Shown here: piece by piece, positions 22,714 through 35,350 of the stretch | Layout of the letters: each line of letters starts with the position of its first letter | Numbering within the stretch: position 1 is the stretch's first letter | Assembly (NCBI GenBank): GCA_028554755.1 | Contig: JAPTOF010000021.1 | Span: 1,444,501 to 1,508,500 of the forward strand | Direction of reading: 5' to 3' | DNA from: Cordia subcordata | Lineage: Eukaryota > Streptophyta > Magnoliopsida > Boraginales > Cordiaceae | DNA: 64,000 bases | Position numbers and translations under genes: made by a program | The notes under the pieces: model-generated | Database searches by the model: none | Seen by the model: only the letters and a program-made list of their open reading frames with translations | Told to the model about the DNA's origin: nothing

Positions 22714-24223
22714 TCAACGTGGGCTATTTGCAGGGATCAACATCTTTGCACTATCCAATTCGAAGCTGTGTTGTCCAGAGACATTTGAGCCATTTGCATA
22801 AAGGGTATTATTAAAAGGGCTAAATTGAACAGTGTAAAGATCTCTTGCTTCACTTTGGCCATAAAGATCAGTTGCTTCATTTTCAGCCATTAAGCCCACA
22901 GCCTCCTCATTACCTTGTTGTTCTGCCCAAGGATGCCTATTGAATTTTCTTAAAGCTTCGAGCTCCATTGTTACTTCTTTCATCGAAGGCCTATCTTCAC
23001 CATTTAAATGAAGGCATCTCTTAACCAGTTTAGCTACTGCTTGGACTTGCTCTAGTGACCCTTCTCTTATAACTCGAGGATCAAGAATTTGGAACAAACG
23101 ATTCTCCTTTAGAGACATAACAAAATATATTGATAAGTTTCTTTCTTCTTGGCTTCTTTCAATGTCAATAGGTTTTTTACCTGTCATGAGTTCAGCAAGA
23201 ACAACTCCAAAACTATAAACGTCACTCTTTTCAGTCAGTTGACTAGTGTGAAAATATTCCGGATCCAAATAGCCTAGTGTCCCTTGAACTAATGTGGTCA
23301 CTTGAGTTTGATCCAAGGGGACTAACCTTGAGGCTCCAAAATCCGCTATTTTTGCAGTGTAGTAATCGTCTAAAAGAATGTTGGCAGACTTGACATCTCT
23401 ATGGATTATAGGCTTGGAAGCCGCCGAATGAAGATAAGCAAGTGAACCAGCAGCTTCTGTAGCTATCCTCAAACGATTATCCCAAGATAACCAAGTGGCT
23501 TCACTTTTTTTGATGTGGTAAAAAAGTGTTCCATTGGAGACATATTCATACACCAACAGAGGAACTTCAGATTCCAAGCAACACCCTAGAAGCTTCACAA
23601 CATTTCGGTGATTGACTTGTGTGAGAATAATAACCTCATTGATGAACTGTTCAATTTGGCCTTCGTCTATTATTTTAGACTTTTTAATGGCAACGACACG
23701 TTTATCGGGCAAAATTCCTTTGTAAACTGTTCCATAACCACCTTGGCCGAGAATTCTATCTTTTGCATAATTGTTGGTAGCTTTTTCCAGCTCTTCAGCT
23801 GTGAAAATCTTTGTTGATTCAACACCACCGTCGTTCGAATTGATCTGTTGTTTCAATAACAGACCTCCATTTTGCTGGAAGAATTTTTCCCTCATTTTAA
23901 TGAGCTTCCTTTTCTTGATGCTAAAGTACAGCCAAGTCGCCCCAATAACCAAGGACAAAAAGCCAAATCCCATACCTGCATGCCATGTTAATTCGCCACG
24001 GTCAAATAGAGAGAGCCAACTAATAATTAAGAAGAATATGGTGCTACTTGATATGATATTACCGTAGTTTATGTGTCTTTTTTCAAGGTCAAAGTAGGAT
24101 AGCACTGAGCAGAGTCAACAATAATTAATCTACTTATGATGCTAAGAGCCAAGTTTTATATAACGTCGTAAGTTAGATCATACGAGCAGCAAAATTTCAA
24201 CCTCTTTGTTTTCTTGGCCTTAT

Positions 24224-24265
<42 letters not shown>

Positions 24266-26648
24266 TATCACTAATTTCTATCTTTTCTTCTTTTTCATTT
24301 AAATAAAGTCAAAAAGAGCTAATTATGCTCACGCCTAAAAACCACTAGCTAGACCACTAGATTTGTGATATTTTTTCGTTCGATTGGTCACCCTTCAAAG
24401 AGTTTCATTAAATTGACTCGAAAAATTTGCACGTGCGAGACATATTGTTTGCTTTGTAGGGAGACCAAGGAAATAAGGAAATTGGAATTATTTTGACATA
24501 TCAAACAAAATTGCTCAAATTCTAGGCCTAATCATCTGCAATTGAAACCCGAAATTGAAACAAAGATTTGGTGAATTAACTATTAACGACTAGAAAAAAA
24601 ATGTGATATTTGACCTAAACAATCCTGACATTTCGAAAATTTACCCAAGACAATAATAGCAACTTTTTGTAAAATCAGTGATGAAAGTTAAGCAATCTCA
24701 AATTTAACTATTGCCAGATTCATTCATGAAAAACTATGAAATTCTCTTCGTCTCTTTTTGGGTTGAGTCACATATTTCGACATCTATGTACATTTTAATT
24801 AGTATATCAACTGGTAAATTCCTAAGCGATTCCCCACTTGAAATTGTTACTCATCAGACTCAACACTCGTAAATTTTAAATTAGTGACGCTGTTACCGAG
24901 TAATATGTACACTCTCGCAAAAAAGAGAAGCACTTGATAAACATATTTATTTATCTTTCTTCGTTGGATGTGCCAACTAAAATATACATATAAAAGATAA
25001 TAAATAAATGTGAATAAAAAAGAAAAGTGTTATAAAGCTCAACAACTAGAGTCTACAGGGGCCAATTAAAAGAAAGAAGATTGAAATAATTGTCTAATAT
25101 TAATATGACTTGAAAATACTTTAGTTCAGAACAGTAAAAAAAAAATAATAAATGTCTAATATTAATATACTAAGCTTTTAGACGAAAAAAGCGAGCAAAA
25201 GCGTCCAAGTCCCCCTAGCTAGACGATGACTGTAAGCAACGCAGAGAATTACGCACCTAGAGAGAATTTGATAACTGGAAATTCCGATTTTTCACGAATG
25301 CAACCTCGTCCATCCTTTCTGCCATCACCGTAGTATCCATGTGGACATGAACAAGTATATCCTCCCGGAATGTTATTGCATATCATTTCACACGGATTGT
25401 TAGGACTTGCACATTCATTAGTATCTGAAAAAGAAAAAGGAAAAAAGAAGAAAAAATAATTAATATCAAAGCTTTTAATTTTAGCAACTGCGTACAAGCA
25501 TAAACAAGTTCTTCTTTTCCTTTTTTCTTAAGTTAATTTTTAAAAACCCCCTCCCCTTCCCCCACAAACCCAACTCCAGCTGCCCATCTCTACGTATTTG
25601 AACTCAAGTCATTACTTTTGAGAGAAATAATAAACAAGTTTGCTTTGTGTGATTACACATAAAAGCATAGGTGGAGCTACATATGTTCAAGGGGGTGCCA
25701 TGCACCCCTGACTTTTTGCTTATTTTTTCTTAATTTTTTGATTATGAGAGATTAATTAACATGAGATGCATCCCTTGATAATAAGAGTGCACTCCCTCAT
25801 GATTGTGATAAAGGAAGTATCAACATTTGTATTTTATTTTTCATTCCAAAAAGTAAATGTAGAGCAAAAAAATAAGAAGAAAACAAAAAAGATAAAAATA
25901 TACATAGAAACGATGAGATAAAGAAAGAAAAAATAAAAGAAAAATAACTGCTTGATCAATTATATTAAGAAATGTTTTTTTTGGTTGAATATTCATCATT
26001 TTCAAAATATGCAGTCAAGCTAAAATAATTATAAAATATAGTTCTATTTGCAACAATGATAGATATTTATTTATATTTTTATGTATATTAAGATGCCATT
26101 ATTATATTAAATATGAGGTATTTTTATATTTAATTTTTTATTTATATTAAAAATTACACGTAAATAAATGTCCACCTGCTAAACACTAGGTTCTAGCTCC
26201 GCCACTTAATGAGAATGAACTAATTTCATAAGTTTATTTGGGATGCATGGAACGAACCTTGGCAGCCTGGATCGAGATAAGGATTGCCATCAAAACCTTT
26301 TCTGCAACTACAACGATAGCCTCCTAAGCCGGTGTCCGAATCAACACAATCGCTATTTGCTTTGCACGCATAATCTTTCGTCTGCCGCGCTTGCGTGCAG
26401 CTCAAATTCCCAATCACCCAGTCTAGCACTATGGGAACATTAGCCAAAGTCCTATTCAAAAACTCAGGGTCCTGGAAATCTCTCACCCCATTGAACGTGA
26501 ACCGATCCTGTGTAAGCGCAATAAATAAATCGTATACATGAATAATAATAATAATAATAATTATTATTATTATTATTATTATAATCATAATAATCATGAT
26601 AATAATAATAATAATAATAATAAAAAGAATAATAACAATAACAACAAC

Positions 26649-26689
<41 letters not shown>

Positions 26690-27405
26690 GCGATAGCAGT
26701 AGCATGTACCTGCTCCCCGAGAAACGCGTAGCTGCAAGGATCAAACGAATAAACAGCAGTGTGATTCTTCAAGCTGCTGAGCTGAGTGAAGTAATACTTC
26801 AAACCCTTGGGCACAGATGTTTGACAACAACCAATGCCCGAACAATATCCATCGATGACATCCTCGGCTTTTGAACAAAGCGCGACGCAACCGGTGGTGA
26901 AGTTACGCCTTTGCGTGCCTAGAATCAAGGCAAAGTCGTCACAGCCAAGGACTGTAAACTTGTTTGCATCAGAGAACGAGTATGGAGATGTTCCAAGGCT
27001 GGTCCATGCGGAGTTGTCAGCGATGATTTCTCCTTGGGGGCTGTAGCACCTGTTTGCGATGATATTGGAAATGCGCAGTTGGCTGTCTGAGATATCATAC
27101 ACTCGAAGGCTTCCGATAAAAGGCCGCGGCGGGTTGAAAGAAGAGTTACAGTTGATTTCGAACCAAGGGTCTATTGCGCAGCCTGTTCCTAAGCCGACCC
27201 CAAAAGGGAATGGAACCGTGAGGTTTCCGCATTTGCTTACGCACCCGGGCTTGCTGATTCTGGGAGCTTTTAGTATACTGTGTGTGTCGGTAGTAGTGGT
27301 TGAGGTGGCAGTAGAGGTGGTGTTGGTGGTGTTTGTCTCGGTTGCGGCTGGCGTTGTTGACGCTAGCCCGAAAAGGCAAAGCCAGAGAACCCGAAGAATA
27401 AGCAT
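22714..27405 (-). CDS. Wall-associated receptor kinase WAK1 (type A), 791 aa, five-part ORF intact
   Basis: Plasma-membrane receptor kinase expected to bind pectin/oligogalacturonides. Exons are 26710-27405, 26258-26507, 25257-25424 and 22714-23975. Phases 0, 1 and 1 join cleanly. Residues 1-20 are a signal peptide, followed by a Thr/Asn-rich spacer. The GUB_WAK galacturonan-binding domain starts at [20 protein letters not shown] (about 55). An EGF-like module (about 279-315) is followed by a Ca-binding EGF ([18 protein letters not shown], 316-360). The membrane segment is [18 protein letters not shown] (about 374-391). Kinase landmarks are the [11 protein letters not shown] loop, Lys469, Glu485, HRD565 and DFG583, so it is an RD kinase with no missing catalytic residue. 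The 202-bp intron 26508-26709 is absent from its paralogue and is mostly ATA/TAT microsatellite. A TATA box lies 60 bp upstream of the ATG. Probably functional. Confidence 0.93.
24215..24265. repeat. (CA)n(TA)n microsatellite in WAK1 intron 3
   Basis: A CA run of about 30 bp passes into a TA run within intron 23976-25256. Confidence 0.9.
25667..26207. mobile_element. Possible hAT-like MITE in WAK1 intron
   Basis: Ends are imperfect inverted repeats: ATAGGTGGAGCTACAT at the left and TCTAGCTCCGCCACTTA at the right. GGGGTGCCATGCACCCCT follows the left end, a motif familiar from plant hAT-type repeats. The intron of WAK2 at the same position lacks this sequence. No clear 8-bp target duplication was found. 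Confidence 0.45.
26541..26692. repeat. (ATA/TTA)n microsatellite filling the WAK1-specific intron
   Basis: Runs of ATA, then TTA, then ATA with a few ATC and ACA interruptions over 150 bp. They account for most of intron 26508-26709 and create spurious poly-Tyr and poly-Ile frames. Confidence 0.95.
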
Positions 27406-27463
27406 GCTGGTTTTGGTGTGTTAATTTTGATTGGGTGGAAAAGTGAGATGCATGTATTGGATG

Positions 27464-27470
27464 TTTTATA
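27464..27470 (-). promoter_or_regulatory. TATA box of WAK1
   Basis: CTATAAAAC on the minus strand about 60 bp upstream of the ATG. The same CCTATAAAAC context occurs in WAK2, supporting both start assignments. Confidence 0.65.
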
Positions 27471-28229
27471 GGCGGCGTGACTGAAAACCAGTGAATTGGA
27501 CTTGCCATTGGTTTGGTAAAGCATATATTTAAGCCTAATCCAGGACCCGACTGAATTTGTGGTTTAGACAATTGATATTTTGGATGATTTAAATCTGAAA
27601 CTTTAAGTAGTGATTTATGTATGCGCACTTCACAATAAATCTAATTTTTCGGCACTAATAAAAGCAATATTATGTTGTTTTCTTGGGATAATTTTTCCCA
27701 TAAAGTTAGAAAATGATGTCTGTCATTTCAAAGTGTAACAGGGTATTTGTTTGGACTTATCTCGTTACTTATAAGTATTCAAAATAAAAAGTTAATGAAA
27801 TTGATTTTTTATTTTAAAGCACAGCCAACCACCTTCTAAATACTGATTGATATAGGACTATATGTGTATACAACTATATGCCAGCATAAATGCACACAAA
27901 TAAAAAATACAGACATGATTTTTAAATTTACATGCTCCATATGTTACTTAAAAAGGATGTGTGATGTGGGGAAGGTTAGGCTTAGAATAGGAGGCTGGAT
28001 GTAAAAGTATATGTATATCATGCTAAATTATTTGCCATTCGTTGATACAAAAAGTCTACAAGTTGACTTACAAGGCTGTTTGACCAAAAAAAAAAGAGCA
28101 TTGCTTTGTCACTTCTCAACGATCAAAGGCACAAAGCCGGTGAACCAATTAATCAATTAGCAGGAATATTAGAAAATTGACTTCTTTTAATTTTTCTTTT
28201 GCCAGAATTGCAATGAGATTGTCGCCAGT

Positions 28230-28360
28230 TGGATTATATGGAAGACTTCGAGCATGTAGTACGACTTTGGAATTGGTCAAATTCTTCCAGATTCAATAAA
28301 AAATTACTGTTGCCATGTGACTTCATATATAAAGTTTACTTGTCTAATCATCGCTTCAGA
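28230..28360. promoter_or_regulatory. Conserved WAK upstream block (copy at WAK1)
   Basis: GAAGACTT(C/T)GAGCATG, then GGAATTGGTCAAAT and CTTCCA, recur at 50665-50760 and 54225-54330. Here the block lies about 0.85 kb upstream of the WAK1 ATG. It marks the distal part of the duplicated type-A upstream region and may be either regulatory or simply shared by descent. Confidence 0.4.
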
Positions 28361-28379
28361 CCCCTTTCTTCGAATATTT

Positions 28380-28633
28380 CTAAAAGGGTTAACCAAAGGA
28401 GAACCCCTTTCCCACTTGGCCAGAGGCCCCTTAACCAGGCGGGAGGTAAATCGAGGGATGTGCGTGAGTGGCAGCCCGACCAGGGAGAGGACCAACGGGC
28501 GTGGAAATCCAGCAACAGCCTCCGCAATATTTCAGCGGAGTACTGCCGCCACACGGACTCGATCCCGCGTTGTCAGGGTGTCTCTACCCTAATCACCTGG
28601 CCACTTACCAACTCACCTATGCCCCTGGGGGCT
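28380..28633 (-). mobile_element. Full-length tRNA-derived SINE, 254 bp, with 17-bp target-site duplication
   Basis: Flanked by identical CCTTTCTTCGAATATTT at 28363-28379 and 28634-28650. Read on the minus strand it starts AGCCCCCAGGGGCATAGGTG, has box A-like GAGTTGGTAAGTGGCCAGG and box B-like GGGATCGAGTCCG, and ends near CTTTGGTTAACCCTTTTAG. It is unusually GC-rich for this window. A second copy of the same family lies at 50170-50428 in the opposite orientation. The long open frames within it are incidental. Confidence 0.88.
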
Positions 28634-28893
28634 CCTTTCTTCGAATATTTAAGTAGAGCATAGAGGTTTTCAAGTGAAAGGAATGTACCTTAAATTTAAT
28701 TTTTGCCCTGACAAACATCACTAGAAATTAATAAATTTGAGATGAAAAATTTGAGACGAAAATTTTTCTTCTCAAAATAAAATGGGTTTGAGATAAAAAA
28801 ATTTAGCGAAAATTTTCTATCTCAAATCCAAAATTTTTTTATAGTCGGATTAGGATATATATAAGAAAAATATATATGTGTCTGTTAAAAGAA

Positions 28894-29025
28894 GCGGGGT
28901 TCAGGGAGTAAATCAAGTGGTTAAGACTACTTCTCCCTAGTGTTATGTCTTTGGTTTGAATTTTACGAGAAACGAGAGTTGGATTGAAGGTGAGGGTAGA
29001 GGTTTAAAAGAAAAAAAAAAAATCT
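28894..29025 (+). mobile_element. tRNA-type SINE remnant
   Basis: Box A-like AAATCAAGTGGTTAAGACT and box B-like TTTGGTTTGAATTTTA are followed by a GAGGGTAGAGG segment and a 12-A tail. Confidence 0.55.
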
Positions 29026-29029
29026 TAAA

Positions 29030-30080
29030 GAAAGTGACTTCTATCATTATACTTAAGTCAAAAAGTTACAAATGATACTCGTGTTTTAAGTGTAACATGA
29101 GTATCTTTTATTTATCGATCCAAAATATTTCATCAATTATATCTTACACCGACCTATATGACATTCAAGTCTTTAGTTTTAGGTTTGATGGTAAGCAAAT
29201 TATTGGAAAATTTCTCTTTAAAGTAGACTACTGTTAATTATTTTTGATTTTTTAAAATAGACTGATTATCTGATTCACAAGTTAGGCTTTGTGATCATAT
29301 TAGTTTTAGCTCATATCATAAATCCACACGGGTCTATTGTGCGTAGGCTTATATATTCTGATAAAACCTTTTATGGGTGGACCTATCAGAATTTATTATA
29401 ATTAGGACTAAGTCTCTTTCCTACTCTGAAGCCTAATAGTTAGTTCCCCATAAACATCTGTTAAAATTGAGTAAGGGTAAGGAGAGGAAGATCCTAGCCT
29501 AAAATGATTAACAGTTTTCTCAACAATAATTCATTAATAATAATGGCTTAAACAGGTATGTGTTTCCGCTATCAATTATGTCTTTGAATTTTATATTGTA
29601 AAATTCATGTATACGATCCTATATTGCGCTTATATATGGTATCAAATCCACTTATACATGGATTTATAAATATTTATTTAATTAAAAAGAAAATTTGACA
29701 TACCTGTTTGAGAAATAAATTTCACAAGTTCTTGATTTATTTTCTGATTATCAAATTGTTGTTTCATAAAATTGATTAAGGGTTTTTGTAAATCTCTTCT
29801 CGTTCATTCTATTGATATATAACATGGTATATTGAGCATGTTATGATGACGATCTGATATTTTACCCTTGTTAACAAAATAGTTAGAACGTTAAAGTTTT
29901 TTTTTTTTTTTTTCCAACAGTGAATAAAGATCTATTTCTGTCATGTATAAGAAATTTTGTCTAAAATATATAACCGAAAGCTCTTCTACCACAAACGATA
30001 CTAGAACTATTAAGATAAGCTATCTCATATTATGTTCATATTGTTGGTGTTGTATCGCTAATAGTTGATAGCATACATGT
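29030..30080. other. AT-rich intergenic DNA
   Basis: No ORF, RNA gene or clear mobile-element boundary is visible. Confidence 0.5.
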
Positions 30081-30084
30081 CTAA

Positions 30085-30312
30085 GGGCCTATTTGGATTG
30101 GCTTTTTTTTTCAGGAAAAAGCACTTTTTTCGTGAAAAAGTTATCTTAAATTTGCAATAACTATTAGAATTGGTTTCAAAAAAGTTGAAACTCTGAAAAA
30201 AGCTCAAATACGGCTTTTTTTAAAAGCCAGAATTTTTAGCTTTTAAAAAAAAACTGTTTTTCAAAAGCTGTTAAAAAAAGCGCTTTTGAAAAAAGTCAAT
30301 CCAAACGAGCCC
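30085..30312. mobile_element. Tourist-like (PIF/Harbinger-type) MITE, 228 bp
   Basis: Terminal inverted repeats GGGCCTATTTGGATTGGCTT and, in complement, GGGCTCGTTTGGATTGACTT extend about 25 bp. Both ends are flanked by TAA (30082-30084 and 30313-30315), a 3-bp target duplication typical of Harbinger elements. The interior is A/T-rich with AAAAGC/GCTTTT motifs. Confidence 0.8.
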
Positions 30313-30639
30313 TAAATCTAGTCATGGTCATAGTGATGACCATTCATTTGTTTCCTTTAAGTTGATCGGGGTTGTGTAATTGTGAAGCCATGGTGATGGC
30401 TGTAATTGGTATAGGTAATATTTTGTGAAAAAGTAATTAAAAATAGATAAATAAATGTTGTTTTAAAACCTGGTACTCTTGAGCTTTTCGGATTCGTATA
30501 TCATTATGCCAATTTGAGTTTTTCTATTGGCAAGTGGCCTATTAGGTATGAAGTTCTTGATTTGCAATAGAATTCTATTACTAAAACATTGCCACCGATA
30601 CGACTGACTTTCTTTGCTTATTTTTTGTTTTCTTTAATA

Positions 30640-30900
30640 TTTTTTTTATTATGGTTAAAAAAAGAGAAAAAAAATCATAAAAGTTGCTGCCAAGTCTTGA
30701 ACTAAGAATCTTTCGAACCTTAATATAACACGTAAAACCATGCTAACAATTAGTTTGTATGCTTTGCCTCTCTCTACCATTGTCATTGACTAGAACAAAA
30801 AAAAAGGCAAAAATGTTGCCTAAGAGTTTTGAATCAGGAACCTTATGCGGCTTATGGCATGTATGTTAACAGTGAACTAACATCACAGGTTGCATTTTTC
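30640..30900 (-). mobile_element. Two adjacent tRNA-type SINE remnants
   Basis: On the minus strand, TTAGCATGGTTTTACGTG followed by AAGGTTCGAAAGATTC, and a similar box A/box B-like pair about 120 bp away (GTTAACATACATGCC then GGTTCCTGATTC). Both are degenerate. Confidence 0.35.
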
Positions 30901-31676
30901 TCTCTCTCTGCAATTAAATTGCGTTTATCGAGATTTCAAATAAAAAAGGGCAGGTTGTAGTTTATTGAAATTAAAATCCTTGGTTGGTAAATTGAACCAT
31001 TCTAAATTGCATGCATATATGATGTTACTTGATATATATAAATGTTATGTAAATTGTTTTATTTGTTGTAATTTTTATTTTACAATATATATTTGGGCAT
31101 GACATGCACTTTGATAATTTTATTATTGAATGTCGATTTCCTTATTACTAGATTCAAAGGCTACATATATTGAATTTAATTGAAATTTATGACTTTTGCA
31201 TATTTTCTATTATCAAAATTGTTTATATGTGCCATGTTGAATTATTCGAAGAATACAATTTTAAATTGATAACTGAAACACATCATATTGAAATGTTTCA
31301 TATTGTGTGGTCAATCGCATACATAACATTTTGTGGTTAAGTTAAGCATTAATTTTTTTCCAATAAGTTGACAGTATGGATTTAAGTTGGCAAATCACCA
31401 AAGTGACTTGCTCAATTGAATCTATGGCTTTTCTCGTTTTGTTTGGAAAACTATCATGGTAAAGTACGCAACGCTCTCCTAAAGGAGATCATTATATGGC
31501 TTTAGCTAGTAGTATAAACGTAAAGTATGGACCAAAATTACAATGTTATTAGGGAGTTTAATTGTCCAAAGGTGGTTGACTTTTCTTTCAGTGGGGTGAT
31601 CTTATATGTATTACTTTGTATTAAAAGAGTGGCCATTTACATGTTGAATTATCAATCCAAAGGTGGATATGACAAT

Positions 31677-33211
31677 GATGTGCTTGGACTCTTTTTTTAT
31701 AATGCTTACTTTTGTAAAGGTGAATAATTGCATAAATGCTACACTAAGTGCATTGATTGCATGACTCAGGTGCATTTTGGATGAAGTTGATGCTTAAGCT
31801 TAAATGAAGAATTTTGGAAGAATATTGATGAAGATTTGATGTTCAGAAACAAGATTCGAGCATGCTAGATGATGCACGAGGCCAAGAAAGAAGCACCAGA
31901 GAAAACAGAAGTGAAAACGGAGCTAAAACAAAGAAGATATGCTACTACAGGTTGATCCTCGGTTCTAGTACCGATCTTTTGGTAGTTCCAGAAGCTCCAT
32001 CAAAAGTACCGGTTGAGTGATGCCCTAGTACCGATCTTCCAGTAGTGTCTTTCGGTAGTCGCGCTAAAGGCCTATTTAAAGCTCGTTTCAACTCATTTGT
32101 GAAGGAGGAACCTTTAATTCAGAAAAACCTCATAAACCCTAACCCTTTACCCACTTCACCAAACACCCTAAATCATCATCTAAGCCCCACACCAAGCTAG
32201 GATTGAAACATTAAACAAAGATTTGAAGGATTTGTACGGATTTGGAAGCAAGAATTTAGGGAAGTTCTTCTTGTTCTTTTTCTATTTCTTGTAAATATGT
32301 TGCTCGATTAGGCTAAACTTAGGGTTGATTGTTGTTGAATATTAGATTAGGGTTTTGAATAAAGGATTTGTGTGTATCATTGAATTTTAATACATGCTTG
32401 TTTACATAAATTTATGGCATGATTCAATATGTCTATGTATTTGAAAATCAAGCATGTCTATGTGTTTGTTAAAATGCCTAAGTGAATATGCATGTGTTAT
32501 TTGTGCTTCAAATGCTCTTATCTACTCATATGGGTGATGTGATTGTGCTTAATCTCATGGCTTTGATTAGTAGAGTAGGCTTTAGCTTTAAATCTAGCTA
32601 ATAGGTTACATGTTATGCTTGGTCGAGTTTAGGAGCCAAGCGAATAAGTTAACCTATACTAGAGTATCCCTCACCCATGTTAGTGTTGGTCAATTGAGCC
32701 TTAATGTCACGTAGTGTTTAGGTGCTAGTCCTTGGCTTTTAACCCAGCCAAAAGGATGGATAAGTTTTAAGCACAGATTGTGTAGGCTAGGAGGGATTGG
32801 CCCTTAGCTTTAAACCCAGCTAATGGGTTAAACCACTAGTATTGGTTAAAAGAGCCCCCGATCAACACAACGGCAATAGAAGTCCCGAGCCTTAGATAGA
32901 CCTTATCTGTTATCATAGCCCAAGTTTAGTTGCAATGCAATCGCCCTAGGTCCTTTTCTTCTTTGTTAGTTTTTCCTTCCTTAGTTTGGCTCCTTTAAGT
33001 TCTTCTATAGATTAGTTTTTATTTTCTTTTTTCCAAGCTCCTTTCCATCCTAAAGAAACCACACATATGCACGTAGCTAGTTTGAGGCCCCCGAGCACAT
33101 AGAGACCAAACTAAGGTGGCCTCCTTATGGAGATGATACCCGCACTCAAATCCGCTATATCATGAACGATCCATATGCTTGCGGGTGTAAAACTCGATAT
33201 GCACACATCAA

Positions 33212-33212
<1 letters not shown>
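31677..33212 (+). mobile_element. Possible solo LTR or non-coding retroelement remnant, about 1.5 kb
   Basis: Starts TGATGTGCTTGGACTC and ends GATATGCACACATCA, so the outer TGATGTG/CACATCA are inverted. The interior has repeated AGTACCGATCTT motifs (31970-32035), AAACCCTAACCC near 32136, and a patterned 32.5-32.9 kb stretch with repeated CTTTAAACCCAGCTAATGGGTTA-type phrases. A (TG)n(TA)n run abuts the right end and obscures any target duplication. No coding domain is recognised. Confidence 0.35.

Positions 33213-33260
<48 letters not shown>
33210..33260. repeat. (TG)n(TA)n microsatellite
   Basis: A TG run followed by about 32 bp of TA repeats. Confidence 0.95.
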
Positions 33261-33262
<2 letters not shown>

Positions 33263-33379
33263 AGTGGCATTTAAAGCATAATTATTTTTTTTAAGTTCAA
33301 GTTCAAATCTTTAGGAAATATGTATAATTTCCATTTAGTTAGCATCATGATCAATATAGAACAGAGACTGAAAGAATAA

Positions 33380-33720
33380 CATAATAATAGTCTTAGACTG
33401 GTGGTAAAGTCACTATTAAATATATGTAGAGGTCACTGGTTAAAATCTTTGTGGCAGCATATTATTCAAGCATTTTAACTATTACATGATTTAACTGTCA
33501 TATATTTGGATTGCCAAACAACTACAAAGAAATCCTACAGTCTAATGGTGCATACAATTGCCATTATGTGTCTCAAGTTTGAGTCCTGCGTGGCTCTAGT
33601 TTCCTTTTTTTTTTTTTCTTTCTTCCATAAAAGAACCAAAAAGAGCCTAGTCTAAGATTCAAACCCTGCACCTCTAGGTTAACAAATCAATACTTTAACC
33701 AACAGACTACAACACTTTTC
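33380..33720. mobile_element. Cluster of three tRNA-type SINE remnants
   Basis: At 33385-33455 (+): TCTTAGACTGGTGGTAAAGTC and GTCACTGGTTAAAATC. At 33535-33620 (+): CAGTCTAATGGTGCAT, then CAAGTTTGAGTCCTGC and a T-tail. At 33640-33715 (-): TAGTCTGTTGGTTAAAG and AGGGTTTGAATCTTAG. Each pair resembles pol III boxes A and B. Confidence 0.45.
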
Positions 33721-35023
33721 TAATTTGCAAACGAAATTGCAGATACTTAGGATATTATGACTTGTTCGAACTGGGAAAAAATGAGCAGAATAGAAACAAT
33801 AACTCTATTTCCAGCCTATTAAGATTTGCTAACGGAAGAAGGCATCACGAAAAAAAATTTCTAACATAAATTCAAGCAAACCATCCATAACCCATATGGA
33901 AAAATACTTAACAATATCACAATTATATTATTGACTTCACAGGTTACGAGATTTAGCATGATTTTCTATGAGATTTTTATCAAATTCATACCTCTCAACC
34001 AAAAAATGATACTAGGCAAAAAATCATGCTAAACAAAACAAAATCATAGATTTCTCTCGTAAAGAAAGACAACCAACCAAATGCTCTGATACCATTTGAA
34101 AAACAAAATAGAGGAAAAATTCACTAACCTTTTGCAGCATGAAGTTATTGCCCGCTAGTCGTCAATCACCTTACGAGAAGATAATCGTTGTTTTCACAAC
34201 GCTAAATGGCTAGGTTTTAAAATATTAGAGAGAAGAGTTTTTCTTCCTAAGTTTCTGAAGTACTTAGATAGAGAAAGAATATGGGAGATGAATTCTTTTT
34301 TTGCAGAGCATATATCTTTTTGTGCATATATACATATGTGTGTATATATATGTATATTCTTTTATGTAACTACTGAGAAGCAGTTTCATTTTGATTAGGA
34401 TAACTAGTAGAGTCAGTTTCTTTAGTAACTGCTTTACTTTATCCATATTTTATTTGGGTCAGGTTAGCCCAATCATGAGCGCCCACCCATATTCATTTTC
34501 TTACAAGGTTATATTTTAAAAATCAATTATGTTGAAGATCGTATCCTTGATCGAGGTGGTTATGGCATAGTTTATAAAGGAATCCTACTTGATAAACATA
34601 TAATTGCTATAAAAAAAAAGTCAAAGACAATGGATGAGAACCAAATAGAATCATTTATCAATGAGGTAATCATCCTTACTCAAGTGAATCACCAAAATGT
34701 GGTTAAGCTCTTGGGTTGTTGTTTAGAGACTAAAGTCCCTCTTCTAGTATATGAGTGTGTCTCTAATGACACATTATTCTACCACATTCACAATAGTAGC
34801 AACAAGTCTTGGTTTTCTTTGGAAAATCGTTTAAGAATTGCTACTCAATCTACTGGTGCACTTGCTTATCTTCATTCTGCGGTTTCTATACAAATTATTC
34901 ACAGAAATGTCAAGTCTGCCAATATATTACTAGACGAAACTATACTGTAAAGATATATGATTTTGGAGCTTCGAGATTAGTACCCTTGGATCAAACTCAA
35001 GTAACAACTTTAGTACAAGGAAC

Positions 35024-35350
35024 TGTTGAATGTGGCCCGTATTCTTGGACAACAAGAATAGCAAATTACCTTGTGTGCATATTACCTTATAGTTTGTTAC
35101 CTTTTCTAGCACATAATGAATTAGTTGCCTTTTCTGCTTAATAGGTTTTAGGAAACTTTTGCACTATAAATATGTGGCAATACTCATTGTGTTAGGTGTG
35201 AGAGAAACCAAAGTAAGCGTTGTAGTATTCGTGATCAATAATAAATTATTCTTTGCTGCTAGTGGACGTAGGCTTTAAGGCCGAATCACATAATTCTCTC
35301 GTGTCTGTTTTCTTCTCGTATTATTCGTTTTTGCATGTTTTTCTCCTACA
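35024..35350 (+). repeat. 5' LTR of the Tnt1-like element
   Basis: 327 bp, with a TATAAATATGTGG core near 35167 and AATAATAAATTATT, a likely polyadenylation region, near 35240. Confidence 0.92.

Noticed and set aside
26464..26709. Poly-Tyr/poly-Ile reading frames at the WAK1 ectodomain
   Set aside because: They are translations of the ATA/TTA microsatellite. Splicing at 26710/26507 restores the paralogue sequence.
28229..28663. Long open frames on both strands at 28.2-28.7 kb
   Set aside because: They lie in the GC-rich tRNA-derived SINE with a 17-bp target duplication; the similar frame at 50.1-50.4 kb is the second copy of that SINE.
33535..33720. Possible tRNA genes from box A/box B motifs
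   Set aside because: No cloverleaf with a 7-bp acceptor stem and anticodon loop can be formed; A/T tails fit SINE remnants.
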